A stretch of 64,000 bases of DNA, taken from contig BCJU01000004.1 of assembly GCA_001600355.1 (NCBI GenBank), positions 434,001 to 498,000 of the forward strand. Reading direction: 5' to 3'. Numbering within the stretch: position 1 is the stretch's first letter; every line of letters begins with the position of its first letter. This document shows positions 50,801 to 59,543 of the stretch, piece after piece. The position numbers were made by a program, and so were the translations under genes. The notes under the pieces were generated by a model that worked only from the letters and a program-made list of their open reading frames with translations, was not told the origin of the DNA and made no database searches. The stretch comes from Meira nashicola. Lineage: Eukaryota > Basidiomycota > Exobasidiomycetes > Exobasidiales > Brachybasidiaceae.

Positions 50801-52469
50801 TGATGCAGCACCAAATCTCAGAACATTCAGGCGATCTGAAAATAGTCGTTTGAGTTCTAGCAATGTCTTTAACGAGTCTATTAATCGGCAATTGACTCTC
50901 AATACTCTCACAGTGATCCGATCATTACAGCAGATGCAGAATCAATCTGAGTTTAATTATCGTCGGAGAAGGACGAGGTCTCAATCATCACTTTCAAGGG
51001 CTTCATCATCAAATCAAAATCGGATTTCACTCGATGATAATGTGATTGTGCAATCGAGAAGTCTAGAAACTGTCTTGGCTACAACACCTTCTGTGTCATT
51101 GGATGATGCTGATACAATTGGGTCAGCGGGACTAGCTCTGATTGCACTTGTCGATGCACTTGCTACACCTTTCAGTATCGGACGTTCGGCACGATTTACA
51201 GGAATGGTGGAGAACATCATCACACAACGTACTCTACCTTCTACTTTTGAAGATACGAGCTTTCCTTTACGATTTGCTTTGATTGGATCTCAACACAACA
51301 AAGATGAAATTATTAAAGAAGTTGGCAGTGAACCGTCCAGTAGCAGCAACAGCAATAGATTATCCAATGTCATGTCCAACGACGAGAGTACTTGCTCTGT
51401 TGAATCTACTGGGTTGCATATCAATCTGAAATTCTTAGCGGCCACAAATGGAATGGCACACCAATTGCGTGCGGCTGAGCAAAACAAGGACGTACGTCAT
51501 GAGGCAGATGAAGCTGATCATGAATCATCAGCGCGTGCAATCGTTTCACGAGGCAATCAATTACATTCTTTGGGAAGAGAAGAACAAGAATTAGTCTTTA
51601 GATGTTTGAAGGAGGCAAAGAAGGACATCAGTGTAGATCTCATGACTCCCGAAGAACTTTTCATAAATGGTGGTGAAATTGCAAAAGAGTTGTTGGAAAA
51701 GAGAAAAATAATCCTTTACAGATCGGCATTACTTGGTCCTCCCAAAATTGCTGATCACTCCCGAAAGAGTAGCAATCTGACAACAACAATCCCAACACCT
51801 ACCTTTTCTCTGTCTCGTTTGGTCATCAAGATTCCACATCGACATACACTGTTTGCCAGCATGAACGCTACACAAGGATGGCCAAACTCATTTGCAAGTT
51901 TGGCTGAGCGTCCAAGATGGATTGCGCTCATCTTTGTTAGTTGGACACCAATCTCCACAACAGATTTGAACGAATACGATGGATACTCGGAAGAGGATGT
52001 CCGCAGGCTTGCACGTAGGTATGGAGTTCGTGGACCGGGTCTAACACCTGGTAATGAATACAACTGGCGGGTTTCAAAAGCAGTATCTGTTCCATTTGCA
52101 GATGATGAAACACTTGGAGATCCGTTTGCCGTTCAAAAAGCAGAAGAAAAAGGGAAGCAAAAGGAAGGTCAATTTTCTGGTCAAAGCCCAAAGCCTGCTT
52201 TGTTGCCGGTTGGAATGCAACATTTACAATTTAGTCAAACGATGTTTGATTTTGCACAATACGTCTCTGGTCCAAATAAAGAACTCGGTTCCGTTCAAGG
52301 TATCTCGGGAAGGTACCTTGCAGTCAAGGTGATGCTGTCTACCCGAGCACGTCAAAGAAGTTTGATTGACGAGCAACCTTCAGAAACGCCCAAATTAGAA
52401 ATTCAATGGATCGGAGCACATGGTCATGCAGGTGCACGATCGTTTGGTGGAGCGAATTGGAAGGACTGA
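47847..52469 (+). CDS. Very large mostly disordered protein of unknown function
   Basis: Single-exon gene of 1540 residues from the ATG at 47847. I do not recognise the family. Residues 1-880 are rich in Ser, Arg, Asn and Gln, with many RR-containing pieces, typical of disorder. A likely coiled coil lies near 880-930 ('RLEEEFRSRQGELREREQRL' onwards). The C-terminal third is more ordered. It includes a helical piece near 1070-1140 ('LALIALVDALATPFSIGRSA') and a beta-rich end near 1330-1535 ('FSLSRLVIKIPHRHTLFASM', 'RPRWIALIFVSWTPISTTDL', 'GRYLAVKVMLSTRARQRSLI', KLEIQWIGAHGHAGARSFGG). The last pieces suggest a folded sandwich domain. No signal peptide or transmembrane helix is visible. It may be a fungal scaffold or ubiquitin-ligase-associated protein, but no function is claimed. 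Confidence 0.7.
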   Translation: MSSSQRPGDDPSHPHQDLRIPSQFPSYYLGQSLPSTSLHLQTLAAPPVAVQIASLHRAAEVARFDWRSSQQRRISALESAEEQRRSNEEANATAYQLLPQNNNNNRSSRNEQTSQRATSERIFSSSLDAYLSAARDLSQPNEPPEDVVNLFDAYLSEDYDSDATEDEVLATTLRPTQERRRQSSDRRPTNNAALSQEGGQSSISLANLNEEYTAESQVWDRMVEDLAIGAGVGGRGRNPAGGLGTNAHNRGISGGIAASMLALSAAIPRPDLLGQNGAVSVSNSSRLLPHPIWARRYPGAAGEWLRGELARRANSRTNTNQSGTTATIGSTSEEPRRARQTARRSAGTRIRRDSPSTTRGASPTTSRRPPPPDFNEALDNQTRDAFDDIFSNPRTRDRASTRLPIAPPTASSTSPWSALQIPSLDLNNRASIRSNRATEPIATAIGATQDDSNGSTLSVPSNAAALAPTPPPGLAREGGNHSSSSGTANINQTSTPRSEAAERVARMAQRMRERNATDQSDNQNSAPSANDRSSRAVRGGMEYIRRLRVMDGLETEDGMNNANTPQRRFEDPPSPVRPSQIFPWYSPRVEDDLTQQMSSLQIASNMNDDEHDPNGTSSDWYQMARARMAANSAMPFGSNPYDDPNGELIEDVPEAPLRVRRRILTASSANASQRQRNRSARVIADEESAFTASSDTLHNSQNLEQGSEPWNVVDGWTVIDPRPTSPVRRTRDEGSENVTTWFRGPSFSTSPGLIDHAAQNDDTSQSRSNPFDPRITRPLTRDANLSSDDLARMLEEVRGSIGQRRRPSIEVETEGQDNRRANSTPSAPIRRAEYASGISEEPQRRMTSRENTPSPEPQRQTATEDVRSNALARFQRLSSIGARLEEEFRSRQGELREREQRLRTEVARRRMELDQLRQQQGRIGRVVERSRRDRDTEQQVSSSQDATPQGTQAVLPVAADVQTVVAAPMPQVTSGSSLVRRRTVRDAAPNLRTFRRSENSRLSSSNVFNESINRQLTLNTLTVIRSLQQMQNQSEFNYRRRRTRSQSSLSRASSSNQNRISLDDNVIVQSRSLETVLATTPSVSLDDADTIGSAGLALIALVDALATPFSIGRSARFTGMVENIITQRTLPSTFEDTSFPLRFALIGSQHNKDEIIKEVGSEPSSSSNSNRLSNVMSNDESTCSVESTGLHINLKFLAATNGMAHQLRAAEQNKDVRHEADEADHESSARAIVSRGNQLHSLGREEQELVFRCLKEAKKDISVDLMTPEELFINGGEIAKELLEKRKIILYRSALLGPPKIADHSRKSSNLTTTIPTPTFSLSRLVIKIPHRHTLFASMNATQGWPNSFASLAERPRWIALIFVSWTPISTTDLNEYDGYSEEDVRRLARRYGVRGPGLTPGNEYNWRVSKAVSVPFADDETLGDPFAVQKAEEKGKQKEGQFSGQSPKPALLPVGMQHLQFSQTMFDFAQYVSGPNKELGSVQGISGRYLAVKVMLSTRARQRSLIDEQPSETPKLEIQWIGAHGHAGARSFGGANWKD

Positions 52470-52658
52470 GATTCACAAAAAGGGGGCAAAATACCCAATT
52501 GACAATTACAATACAAACAATGTACAATATACACTTCATTATTTTTTAGCATACGACATTTTATTATCATGAACATCATACCCATTCTCTGTAATTATTC
52601 ATTTGACAAAGTCGTACAATTTTATGGTCACAATATTTGCATTTGTGAAAAGAGTATT
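52470..52658. other. Convergent 3' flanks
   Basis: A 189-bp convergent AT-rich spacer between the large unknown gene and ISA2; no gene seen. Confidence 0.4.
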
Positions 52659-53321
52659 TTACAGATTTGGTTCCCAGCTTACTCCACATCCACAACCGGA
52701 TCCTTTTGCTTGTGGGTTATTGAAGATGGCAAATTGACTTCCAATCAATTCTGTGACATAATCAATCGTACTTCCTTTGATCAATCTAAGCGACATTGAA
52801 TCAACCAAAAGGTGAACATTTCTTCCTTCTATGGAAAATCGAAAATCATCTTCTTCCACTTCACTTGTCAGGTCCATCTTGTATTGATAGCCATGACAAC
52901 CTCCAGGTTCGACAGTTACCCGTAATGCCAAATCAGGATTACTTTCTCGCTCAGAGACTTTTGCTAAATGATCTGCAGCTCGATCTGTGATGATGATTGT
53001 CGGTTCAGAATCACCTGCAAACACTTCTGGCTCTTCTGGTTGTTCGGGTTGACGTGTGATCGTGGTCATTGAGCGGATTTTCAATTGTGATGACTCTTGA
53101 AGAGGCATACTCAATGGTCTTTTAGAAGCGGTGAATGGATTTGAAACCTGCTTCGGGAAAGGAACATGTGCCAAAGTTACTTGTGAAGTGGTTGCCACAC
53201 TGCTAGAAGATATCTTTCTAGTCGCAATTCGTTGAAATGATTTAGGTATTGATCTAGCATGACCGCATGCTTGGATGCTATTCAGCCTTAAAGACGATAG
53301 AGATGATCGCATCGAAGCCAT
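52659..53321 (-). CDS. ISA2: Mitochondrial iron-sulfur assembly factor Isa2 (HesB/IscA-type)
   Basis: Single-exon gene; the first ATG is complementary to 53319-53321, giving 220 residues (the track-like extension to 53330 needs a TTG). The N-terminal ~85 residues are Arg/Ser-rich with almost no acidic residues, a typical mitochondrial presequence. The A-type carrier domain follows: 'EPTIIITDRAADHLAKVSER', 'ALRVTVEPGGCHGYQYKMDL', then DSMSLRLIKGSTIDYV, and 'FNNPQAKGSGCGCGVSW'. Cys142 (GGCHG), Cys210 and Cys212 (GCGCG) are the three conserved metal ligands. Isa1/Isa2 with Iba57 build [4Fe-4S] clusters for aconitase and lipoyl/biotin synthases. The sequence is closer to Isa2 than Isa1 by the GGCHGYQY and SGCGCG pattern. 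Its divergent partner is RPB9. Confidence 0.9.
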   Translation of the reverse strand: MASMRSSLSSLRLNSIQACGHARSIPKSFQRIATRKISSSSVATTSQVTLAHVPFPKQVSNPFTASKRPLSMPLQESSQLKIRSMTTITRQPEQPEEPEVFAGDSEPTIIITDRAADHLAKVSERESNPDLALRVTVEPGGCHGYQYKMDLTSEVEEDDFRFSIEGRNVHLLVDSMSLRLIKGSTIDYVTELIGSQFAIFNNPQAKGSGCGCGVSWEPNL

Positions 53322-53688
53322 TTCGCACAAATATCGACTCTAAGATAGGTTGATGGTAGTCAAGGTGAACTACTTTGCGTGGAGGCGAAATGACAATTTT
53401 CCACTTCTTGCTCGACGCACGCACGCCCGCCCACTTCGGATTTAAAACCAGACAGCCAAAGCTAATTTCATTGCTTTCAAAGAGGCACGCAGTTGATATA
53501 AGTGCAACACACACGCGTACTCTGTGCTTACGCCCAATGTCAAATAGGTTTTAGGAATAAACAATTTCACGCATATTCGGCGGCAAAAATTGTACAATAT
53601 CAAATCGCATCTTCTTAAACTCATCCATCCATCATCCTTTCGTCTATATACGCATATACACCCACGCAGATTGGAAGGATCGATCAGG
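53322..53688. promoter_or_regulatory. Divergent promoter, ISA2 / RPB9
   Basis: A 367-bp spacer between outward-reading genes. It contains the 11-mer GCACGCACGCC at 53417-53427, the same word found in two other intergenic regions of the window, and a CT-rich leader in front of RPB9. No ORF is credible. Confidence 0.45.
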
Positions 53689-54135
53689 ATGACTTCGCTT
53701 AATTTCTGTGCGGAATGGTGAGTATCGGATGAAGATTTGGCGAATCTGCAGATCAAAACTGACACATTTTTGTGCGCTTCTGTTGTTTTGTTTCGCAAAT
53801 CGCTCAGTAACAATATGCTTTACCCATCCGTTCAAAGATCGACGATGACTTTGATGAATAAGTGCAGAACATGCAGTTATGAGGAACCGGCCCGTAATGT
53901 GATGGTATACAGAAATGATTTGATGAGCATTTCAAAAGAGCAAGCAGGTGTTATCGATCAATTGATGAAGGATCCGACCCTGCCTCGATCGCGAGAACAT
54001 TCTTGTCCGAAATGTGGCAATAACGAATCGGTCTTTTTCCAGGATCAAAGCAAAAGAACATTCAATCGAATGATATATTTCTTCGTTTGCACTCAGTGTG
54101 GGTCATTATTCAAGGATGAGGGTATAAAAATATGA
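53689..54135 (+). CDS. RPB9: RNA polymerase II subunit Rpb9, two exons
   Basis: Exon 1 is 53689-53717 (29 nt), exon 2 53808-54135; the 90-bp intron has a GTGAGT donor and a CGCTCAG acceptor and splits a Cys codon, rejoining 'FCAE|CNNMLYP'. Product 118 residues, as in other eukaryotes. Two zinc ribbons are present: Cys7/Cys10/Cys29/Cys32, and Cys76/Cys79/Cys104/Cys107. Between them are the conserved 'DPTLPRSREHSCPKCGNNES' segment and the C-terminal YFFVCTQCGSLF. Rpb9 sits near the jaw of Pol II and affects start-site choice, elongation fidelity and repair. The exon 2 open frame alone lacks the first zinc pair. It is the last housekeeping gene before the BTB array. Confidence 0.93.
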
Positions 54136-54464
54136 TAGCGGTTCCGTTTATCCGATTCGGATCGCTCCACTCTGTAAATTAGTTGCGCCACGCATCATCT
54201 GTAATTTATTGTTATCACTCAATCGCTTCTTGAATGATCAGTCGTTGTGAATCGTTGCCTATTTACGCCGGCAGCCGTCTCTTACCGCGAATTTAATGCC
54301 GGATACCGTAAAATCCTCAGCCCTCACTTATGAGAATAATATCCGAGAGAATAAAGCTGCTCAACACATCATTTACGACATTAATTATTCTTATAAAAGA
54401 CAGCTTTTGGTTCATCTCGGTTTTGATGTTCCACTTTCTGGCTTGAATAGACTACAAGGACAAA
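54136..54464. other. Boundary region between housekeeping genes and BTB array
   Basis: A 329-bp spacer. Its second half (54255-54399) is similar to the leader of the second BTB copy and is annotated as a repeat. The 60-codon frame at 54296-54478 has no conserved features and is probably part of the duplicated leader. Confidence 0.4.
54255..54399 (+). repeat. BTB leader repeat, copy 1
   Basis: By eye this block aligns with 55536-55676: both contain CCGTAAAA(T/C)CCTCAGCCCTC and (A/C)GAAGCTGCTCA(A/G)CAC-type words in the same order, ending in TTATAAAAG. It lies upstream of BTB-1, so the promoter/leader was duplicated with the gene. Confidence 0.65.
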
Positions 54465-55387
54465 ATGGCCGCTGGTGAGTTCTACCTACTCAAGGATAAG
54501 ATTGACAGTATAGTGTCTGAATATCTATGATCACATGCAGTGATTCCTATCAAAAAGGAAAGAGAAGATAAGAACGATCTCATCATCATTTGTGGCGACC
54601 AGCGCTACGGAGTTGAAAAAGCACTCTTAGCATGTCATTCAACTGTTTTCGCTGATATGTTTGGAACTTGCGGTGAATCAGATAATGCCGGTGAAATCAC
54701 TCTTACTGAATCGCCTGATACATTCTTTTCGTTTCTCAAAATTATTTATGGATATCTTCCTCCGAAAAATATGGCCTGGACATTTGAGTGAGTATAGAAG
54801 ATAGACGTAAAAGGTAATGTTTTATTTTGAAGATATCATTACTGAAATTATACTTTTTTTTTTTATTAAGCCATTGTATCGACTTGATCGAATTAGGAAA
54901 TAAGTACTTCGTAGACTCTGTGGTTGATCGAGGAGTTTTACAGATGTGTAGGGCATTTGAAGTGATCGCTTCCCAAAGCACCGATGAAAGAATTTATTCA
55001 CGCTACGGAAAGGCTTGTATCCTTAAATTCCTCAACATTTGGATCAGAGCACAAGAAGGAGAGTTAAACGTTTCCTCATTTCGCTTTATCGAGCTGACTT
55101 TCAGGGGCTGTTGGGAAAAGTATATGAAGCGCTGTAAGGTAACAACAGATAGCGCTAGGCGAAATGGCTATAGTCATTACTCTACTTCTGATGACTCTCG
55201 AATCTCAATCGTCGATTTCGTAGAGGAAGCGAATTGTTTCTTGTTCAGCTCTCAAGATCTTTTATTTTTCCAAAAATTAATGGAGGGGTATTCTAGGTCA
55301 AATAAAGATATGTTAATAGCTTTAGAAAAAATTGTCTGGTTGATGGACGATCGACCTAGACTACCATTTATTGCTTCATTTGATTAA
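54465..55387 (+). CDS. BTB-domain protein 1 of tandem array (three exons)
   Basis: Model: exon 1 54465-54474 (10 nt), exon 2 54541-54787, exon 3 54871-55387, giving 257 residues. The BTB/POZ half has 'DLIIICGDQRYGVEKALLAC', HSTVFADMFGTC and 'SFLKIIYGYLPP'; the last exon gives 'DHCIDLIELGNKYFVDSVVD' and a helical C-terminal region with 'RYGKACILKFLNIWIRAQEG'. The intron between exons 2 and 3 (83 bp, T-rich before AAG) falls at the position shared by all intact family members. The tiny exon 1 is inferred because exon 2 has no early ATG; it could be replaced by another start. BTB domains dimerise and often bind Cul3; nothing here proves that. This copy lacks the Cys-rich loop of copies 3 and 7. 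Confidence 0.65.
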
Positions 55388-55744
55388 TACTTTGTATAGA
55401 ACTATATAGTGATAAATCATCGTCAAAGTTTTTATAGAGTGAATTATAATGAAACATTAAGTTAAGGATGTTTTTAAACGAACCAGATTTCAATTTGTTT
55501 TAAGAAAAAATAATTATATGTTATGAGTTGTTCTCTTCCTATTGCGATAGCCGCCTTTTACCGTAATTTTTTAATTTTAGCTTCCGTAAAACCTCAGCCC
55601 TCGCTTAAAAGATTATATATTAAGAAAACGAAGCTGCTCAGCACCATATTTGCAGAAATAATAAATCTTATAAAAGTAGATGCTCCTTTATCCTGGTCTT
55701 TATTTTCTACCTTCATCTAATCCTACTTTTTTCTGATTAAAAAT
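55388..55744. other. Spacer between BTB-1 and BTB-2
   Basis: AT-rich 357-bp spacer. It contains the second copy of the leader repeat (55536-55676). No gene seen. Confidence 0.45.
55536..55676 (+). repeat. BTB leader repeat, copy 2
   Basis: Similar to 54255-54399 (see that entry), including the CCTCAGCCCTC word and a final TTATAAAAG. It lies upstream of the broken BTB-2 copy. Confidence 0.65.
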
Positions 55745-56679
55745 ATGGAAAACGTCTTAAAGGAAGATAAATCAGATAAATCAGATACAGGAAGCGAAAG
55801 CATTTCGTATTCTTCTACGGATGCGGTAATTCCTATCAAAGCTTCAAGAGCAGAAAATAATGATTTGATAATCTGTTGCAATAAAGAAGAATCCTTACGA
55901 TGAAGACGAAATTATTATTAAACGCTTTGGAGTTGAAAAAGCAGTTTTAGCATGGCATTCTGCGTTCTTTGAAAATACGTTTGATACTTGCGATAACTCC
56001 GACGAGAAAGGCGAAGTTCCACTTCCAGAACATGCGGATGTTGTTCATACTTTCTTAAACTGTATTTATGGTTTAGATACTGAAATTTGGACGTTTGAGT
56101 AAGTTAAAATATTTATGTAAAGGAGAATCAAATTAACTTATACGCTTCTTCTTATTCACAGTCGTTGTATTGACGTAATCGAAATGGCTAGAAATTATGA
56201 AGCAAGAATTGTGGAAAAGCAAGCTTATGTTCGTTTATGTGCTGCTTTTGAAGCTCTTTCAACATTGACAGATAAGCAATCAACGTATACAAGATACGGT
56301 AAATTATACATTTTGAAATTTATGCAAAATTTGCGTCAAGCCAAGAAAGACCAATTTGCCGAAGCAATGTTCCTTGAAAAATCTTTGAAAGAGAGGAACA
56401 TTGTCTATTCTTGAATCTTGCGGGATGGGATCAGCTGTAGAATTGAACTCTACTACTACTAGAGGCTACCGTTGTCCCCATTGTCGAAGAGAAGGAGGAC
56501 TTGTGAGTGCTGCAACAATTTCAGGTCCAAGCTTCTCTATCAATCACTTGTTCACGTATGATGAACGCTCACATTTCAGCATTAATGAACTTTTAGAGTT
56601 TAAACTTTGCTTAATCTTACACGCTACTTCTGACCCCGAAAGTGACTTTTATGAATCTTTTGTGAAAGAGCGCTTTTAA
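55745..56679 (+). pseudogene. BTB-domain pseudogene 2 of tandem array (two frameshifts)
   Basis: Starts well: ATG at 55745 and 52 codons including AVIPIKAS, like copy 1, then a TGA at 55901. The BTB half continues in the +1 frame ('RFGVEKAVLAWHSAFFENTF', 'HADVVHTFLNCIYGLDTEI'), so a one-base change lies at about 55890-55900. The shared intron is intact (donor GTAAGT after 56098, acceptor CACAG, exon from 56162). The C-terminal half ('RCIDVIEMARNYEARIVEKQ', 'TRYGKLYILKFMQNLRQAKK') runs to a stop at 56412; the rest (CGMGSAVELN, YRCPHCRREGG, to 56679) is in a third frame, so a second shift lies at about 56390-56405. It retains a CxxC-type pair in the Cys-rich loop position. It is a degraded copy unless sequence errors explain both shifts. 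Confidence 0.75.
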
Positions 56680-57063
56680 AAGTAATACTTTGTATTTAGA
56701 TCATCTATTGTAGCTTAAAACAATATTCAATAAAATAAATTTTTAACAATATTAGAAGATGGCCGGAAGGATAAAACTTTATAAATCATATTTGCCTGCA
56801 TCAGACCCACATTACAGAAGTTGGTTAGGAAAAATACCTGAAATCCTTCTCAGACGGGTGAAGTGCACTAATTGATAAACCTAACTACCGATAACGAACG
56901 CGGCGCTCAAAACACGGCGCCGTCTTTGGTAAAGTGTGGGAAGATGCTTATCCTTTTGACTTCATTCACTCAGTGATTAGGGCTTTGATCGATTTGGTCA
57001 TTCTCTATTAAAGTGTAAAGATGTTCTCTTTTTATTCGCTTTCCTACCATCATCATATTTAGA
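56680..57063. other. Spacer between BTB-2 pseudogene and BTB-3
   Basis: A 384-bp AT-rich spacer. A 38-codon ATG frame at 56759 has no family character. A small inverted motif (GCGGCGC with GGCGCCG) lies near 56900-56925. No gene is supported. Confidence 0.4.
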
Positions 57064-57944
57064 ATGGCGCGAAATAAGAAAGCCAAATTAGCATCAAATG
57101 AAGGTGGGGACAAATTATGGTATATCAACGAAGAACGTCAAGATTTGAATGATTTAATTTTACGTTGTTCAACGGTAAACAAAAACGGAATTGTCAATTT
57201 TACACGAATTGAAGTTGAAATTGCATTTCTGAAATGTCATTCTCGTAAATTTTTACGATTTTTATCCGATATACCATTAAAAGCGGAAAATGATGATTTA
57301 CCGGAAATTGGAATGGAAGAAGCACCTCTTACTGTTGTGTCTTTTCTTAACATTCTTTATTCAATGCCAGAAGATCAAATTGCACCTTTTGAGTGAGTAT
57401 ATGCTCTTTTATTTGAGAGTATGTTGATCTAATCTTTTTCCACCTTTGTAGCCATTGGGTATTGGTGATCGAAATGGGATTAAAGTACGAATCCAGTATT
57501 GTCGTTGATCGTGGAATATGGTATTTATGTGACGTTTTTCGTTTGATCGCTGCCGGTAAAGCTAATCTTTCGGTCAAGTACGAAAAAGCAACGGCATTTC
57601 AACTTTTGATCATCTTGAGTAAAGTTATTCAATCTTCTTTGAACATTTATAAATTCCCCATTCAAGAAATTCATGATGTATTTTATGAATGTTGGCAAGC
57701 GTACTGTAAAAGATGTGGAATTGTATTCTCATCATCAAAGCCTGATTGCGCTTGTGGAGGTTGTAAAGGTCCATGTTGTCATCATAATCTTCAAGCATCA
57801 TTAAAATTAAATCAATTTTTAACACAGGAAATCGCTCAACACTTTTTTTCTAAAGACGTATTTCTATTTCAACAAGTTTTGGATGATTATATGGCAGGTG
57901 AAGAAAAGATTCTCTCAAAGATCTATTTGTCGTATTTAAGGTGA
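57064..57944 (+). CDS. BTB-domain protein 3 of tandem array, with Cys-rich loop
   Basis: Two exons: 57064-57392 and 57452-57944, 273 residues; the 59-bp intron has GTGAGT and TTTGTAG borders. The BTB half is more diverged ('DLILRCSTVNKNGIVNFTRI', EVEIAFLKCHSRKF, 'VSFLNILYSMPEDQIAPF'). The second exon starts 'DHWVLVIEMGLKYESSIVVD' at the conserved junction. The C-terminal region carries a dense Cys cluster: CKRCG, then 'DCACGGCKGPCCHHN', absent from copies 1, 5 and 6 but recalled by copy 7. The pattern CxCxxCxxxCC plus His suggests metal binding or a disulfide-rich loop; neither can be tested here. No signal peptide or membrane helix is visible. ATG context is AGAATGG. Confidence 0.8.
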
Positions 57945-58235
57945 AAATCTTGTATTATATGAAGAGTTATTAAATGTCATATATGTAATCATATAGTGCA
58001 ATGTGAATCAATTATACTTAGTATTACATTCATTACAATCAGATAGCCTCGAAATAAATTCACCTTCACCTTCTTATCTGTATTCAAGAGACGCAAAGGA
58101 CAAAATTCTCGGCACGCTCCGGAGCGTTTGAAATAAGTCGGCTAATTTGGTGCATACTTGCGCATTTACTCAATCATTCATTTCTTCTTTCTTCCTATCA
58201 TCCATCATTCCAAAGTATCGACTTTTTTAAACGTT
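57945..58235. other. Spacer with 14-bp perfect palindrome upstream of BTB-4
   Basis: A 291-bp spacer. The 14-mer ACGCTCCGGAGCGT at 58114-58127 is a perfect palindrome, 109 bp before the BTB-4 ATG. No gene is seen. Confidence 0.4.
58114..58127. promoter_or_regulatory. Perfect 14-bp palindrome upstream of BTB-4
   Basis: The word ACGCTCCGGAGCGT reads the same on both strands. A dimeric zinc-cluster factor often binds CCGG/CGG-type palindromes, so it might be an operator, but this is a guess based on sequence alone. Confidence 0.3.
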
Positions 58236-59193
58236 ATGCCACCTAAGAAACGCTTAAAGAAGATGGATGAAGAGAACAAGGGAGTAGTTCAAAATATTTG
58301 CTTGAACGAATCAAGAAAGGCGCATACAGACGTCATCATTTGTAGTAAGGCAGGTCCTGATAGTTATGGGTTCAATACTTTTGGACGTAAAGTCAAGACG
58401 CAAAAATTTGAAGTAGAAAAAGCCGTTTTAGCAAGTCATTCGATCACATTTTCAAATATGTTTAACGATTGTCATGACGATCAAGAGAAAGTGTCTGAAG
58501 TTGAATTGTCAGAACCATTTAATGTCGTGTTATCATTCTTACACATCATTTATGGAACATTGACAGAACATGTACATGTAGGACAGTACTTTTTATATTC
58601 TGCTTTCGAGTGAGTACGATGAAAAACATTCTTTTCAATAACAACATACTAACAGTTAATCATCCCTAAGTCATTGGATTGATGTGATCGATATGGGTGA
58701 CAAATTTATGGCAGATTCCGTCATTGATAGGGCGATCTTTCATCTTTGTACGACTTTCCAGGCACTCGAAGTAGTTGATTACTACTACGACTCTGAAGAT
58801 TGGGACCCTGAAGATTACAGACCTACAACAAAATATGGAAGAGGCGCAATGTTAAAGTTTATCGTCATCTATTCAAACGCCAAAAGAGGAACTTTTAACG
58901 TTTCAGATGTAGCGATTTCCATGCTCACTTCAACGCTGAAAGATCATTGGAGTCTCTTTTGTCAGGAACTAGGTGGATTCATTCCTTGCATAAATAAAAG
59001 TGTCTCTTGTAATCGCTCAAAAAGTATTTGTAAACTTCGAGTTCTTTTACCGGACAATGTTGCTCATTTTTTCACCTTGAATCAAGTGTTGGCATTTCAA
59101 AAAGTCTTAGAAGATTACTGCAAGTTCGATCATGATATCATCAAAGTTGTGGATGAATATTTTGTTAATGCAAAACCGGCTCATAAAATTTGA
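58236..59193 (+). CDS. BTB-domain protein 4 of tandem array
   Basis: Two exons: 58236-58609 and 58671-59193, 298 residues. The 61-bp intron has a GTGAGT donor, ACTAAC branch and CCTAAG acceptor at the shared position. The BTB half has 'KFEVEKAVLASHSITFSNMF', NDCHDDQEKV and 'LSFLHIIYGTLTEHVHV'; the second exon gives 'DHWIDVIDMGDKFMADSVID' and FHLCTTFQALEV. A tail of 'DYCKFDHDIIKVVDEYF' ends 'NAKPAHKI'. I start at the ATG at 58236, in a basic MPPKKRLKK context, rather than the longer frame to 58158, which lies in a 5' leader. The tail is duplicated as a remnant at 60677. Some Cys (CINKSVSCNRSKSIC) sit in the loop region. Function unknown. Confidence 0.82.
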
Positions 59194-59543
59194 TATGGTG
59201 TATTGCCTTTGTAGGGATCGAGAAGCACTTCAATCTTTCTTAAACTCCTGCATTCCTTTCCTTTTGATCGATTTTTGTACAATACCCATGATAATGAGAA
59301 CTTGTATAATATACACATTTGTCCACAGAACGTTGTAGTCGTGTCTTGTTAAAAGCACATTATTCAAATCACTTTTCTGAAAGAAAGAGCTTTGCGTGTC
59401 GCACAATGCGCTCGCTTTCAAAAATTAAAATCAAAGCGGCGCCGAACATAGATCACAACTCTCATCAAGATCTGGCAGTCCTTTCCATGTCCCCACCGTA
59501 TTTCTTTCTAAAGATCACAACCATCTTTCATAAATTAAACAAT
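59071..59543 (+). repeat. Tandem-duplication unit, copy 1 (BTB-4 tail plus spacer to BTB-5)
   Basis: By eye this stretch aligns with 60677-61148. Shared words include CACCTTGAA(T/C)CAA, AAAACCGGCTCATAAA, TTTTGATCGATTTTTGTA and AAAGCACATTATTCAAATCAC, in the same order. The duplicated segment includes the last ~120 bp of BTB-4, the spacer and then the start of a BTB gene. Confidence 0.75.
59194..59543. other. Spacer between BTB-4 and BTB-5
   Basis: A 350-bp spacer, part of the duplicated unit. The open frame that precedes the BTB-5 ATG (from 59319) is not conserved as protein against its counterpart at 60924, so it is treated as leader. Confidence 0.45.

Noticed and set aside
54296..54478. 60-codon frame just upstream of BTB-1
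   Set aside because: Part of the duplicated leader; the frame is not kept in the second copy.
59319..59543. N-terminal extension of BTB-5 (75 codons)
   Set aside because: The corresponding spacer before BTB-6 does not keep the reading frame, and an ATG with the family N terminus follows.
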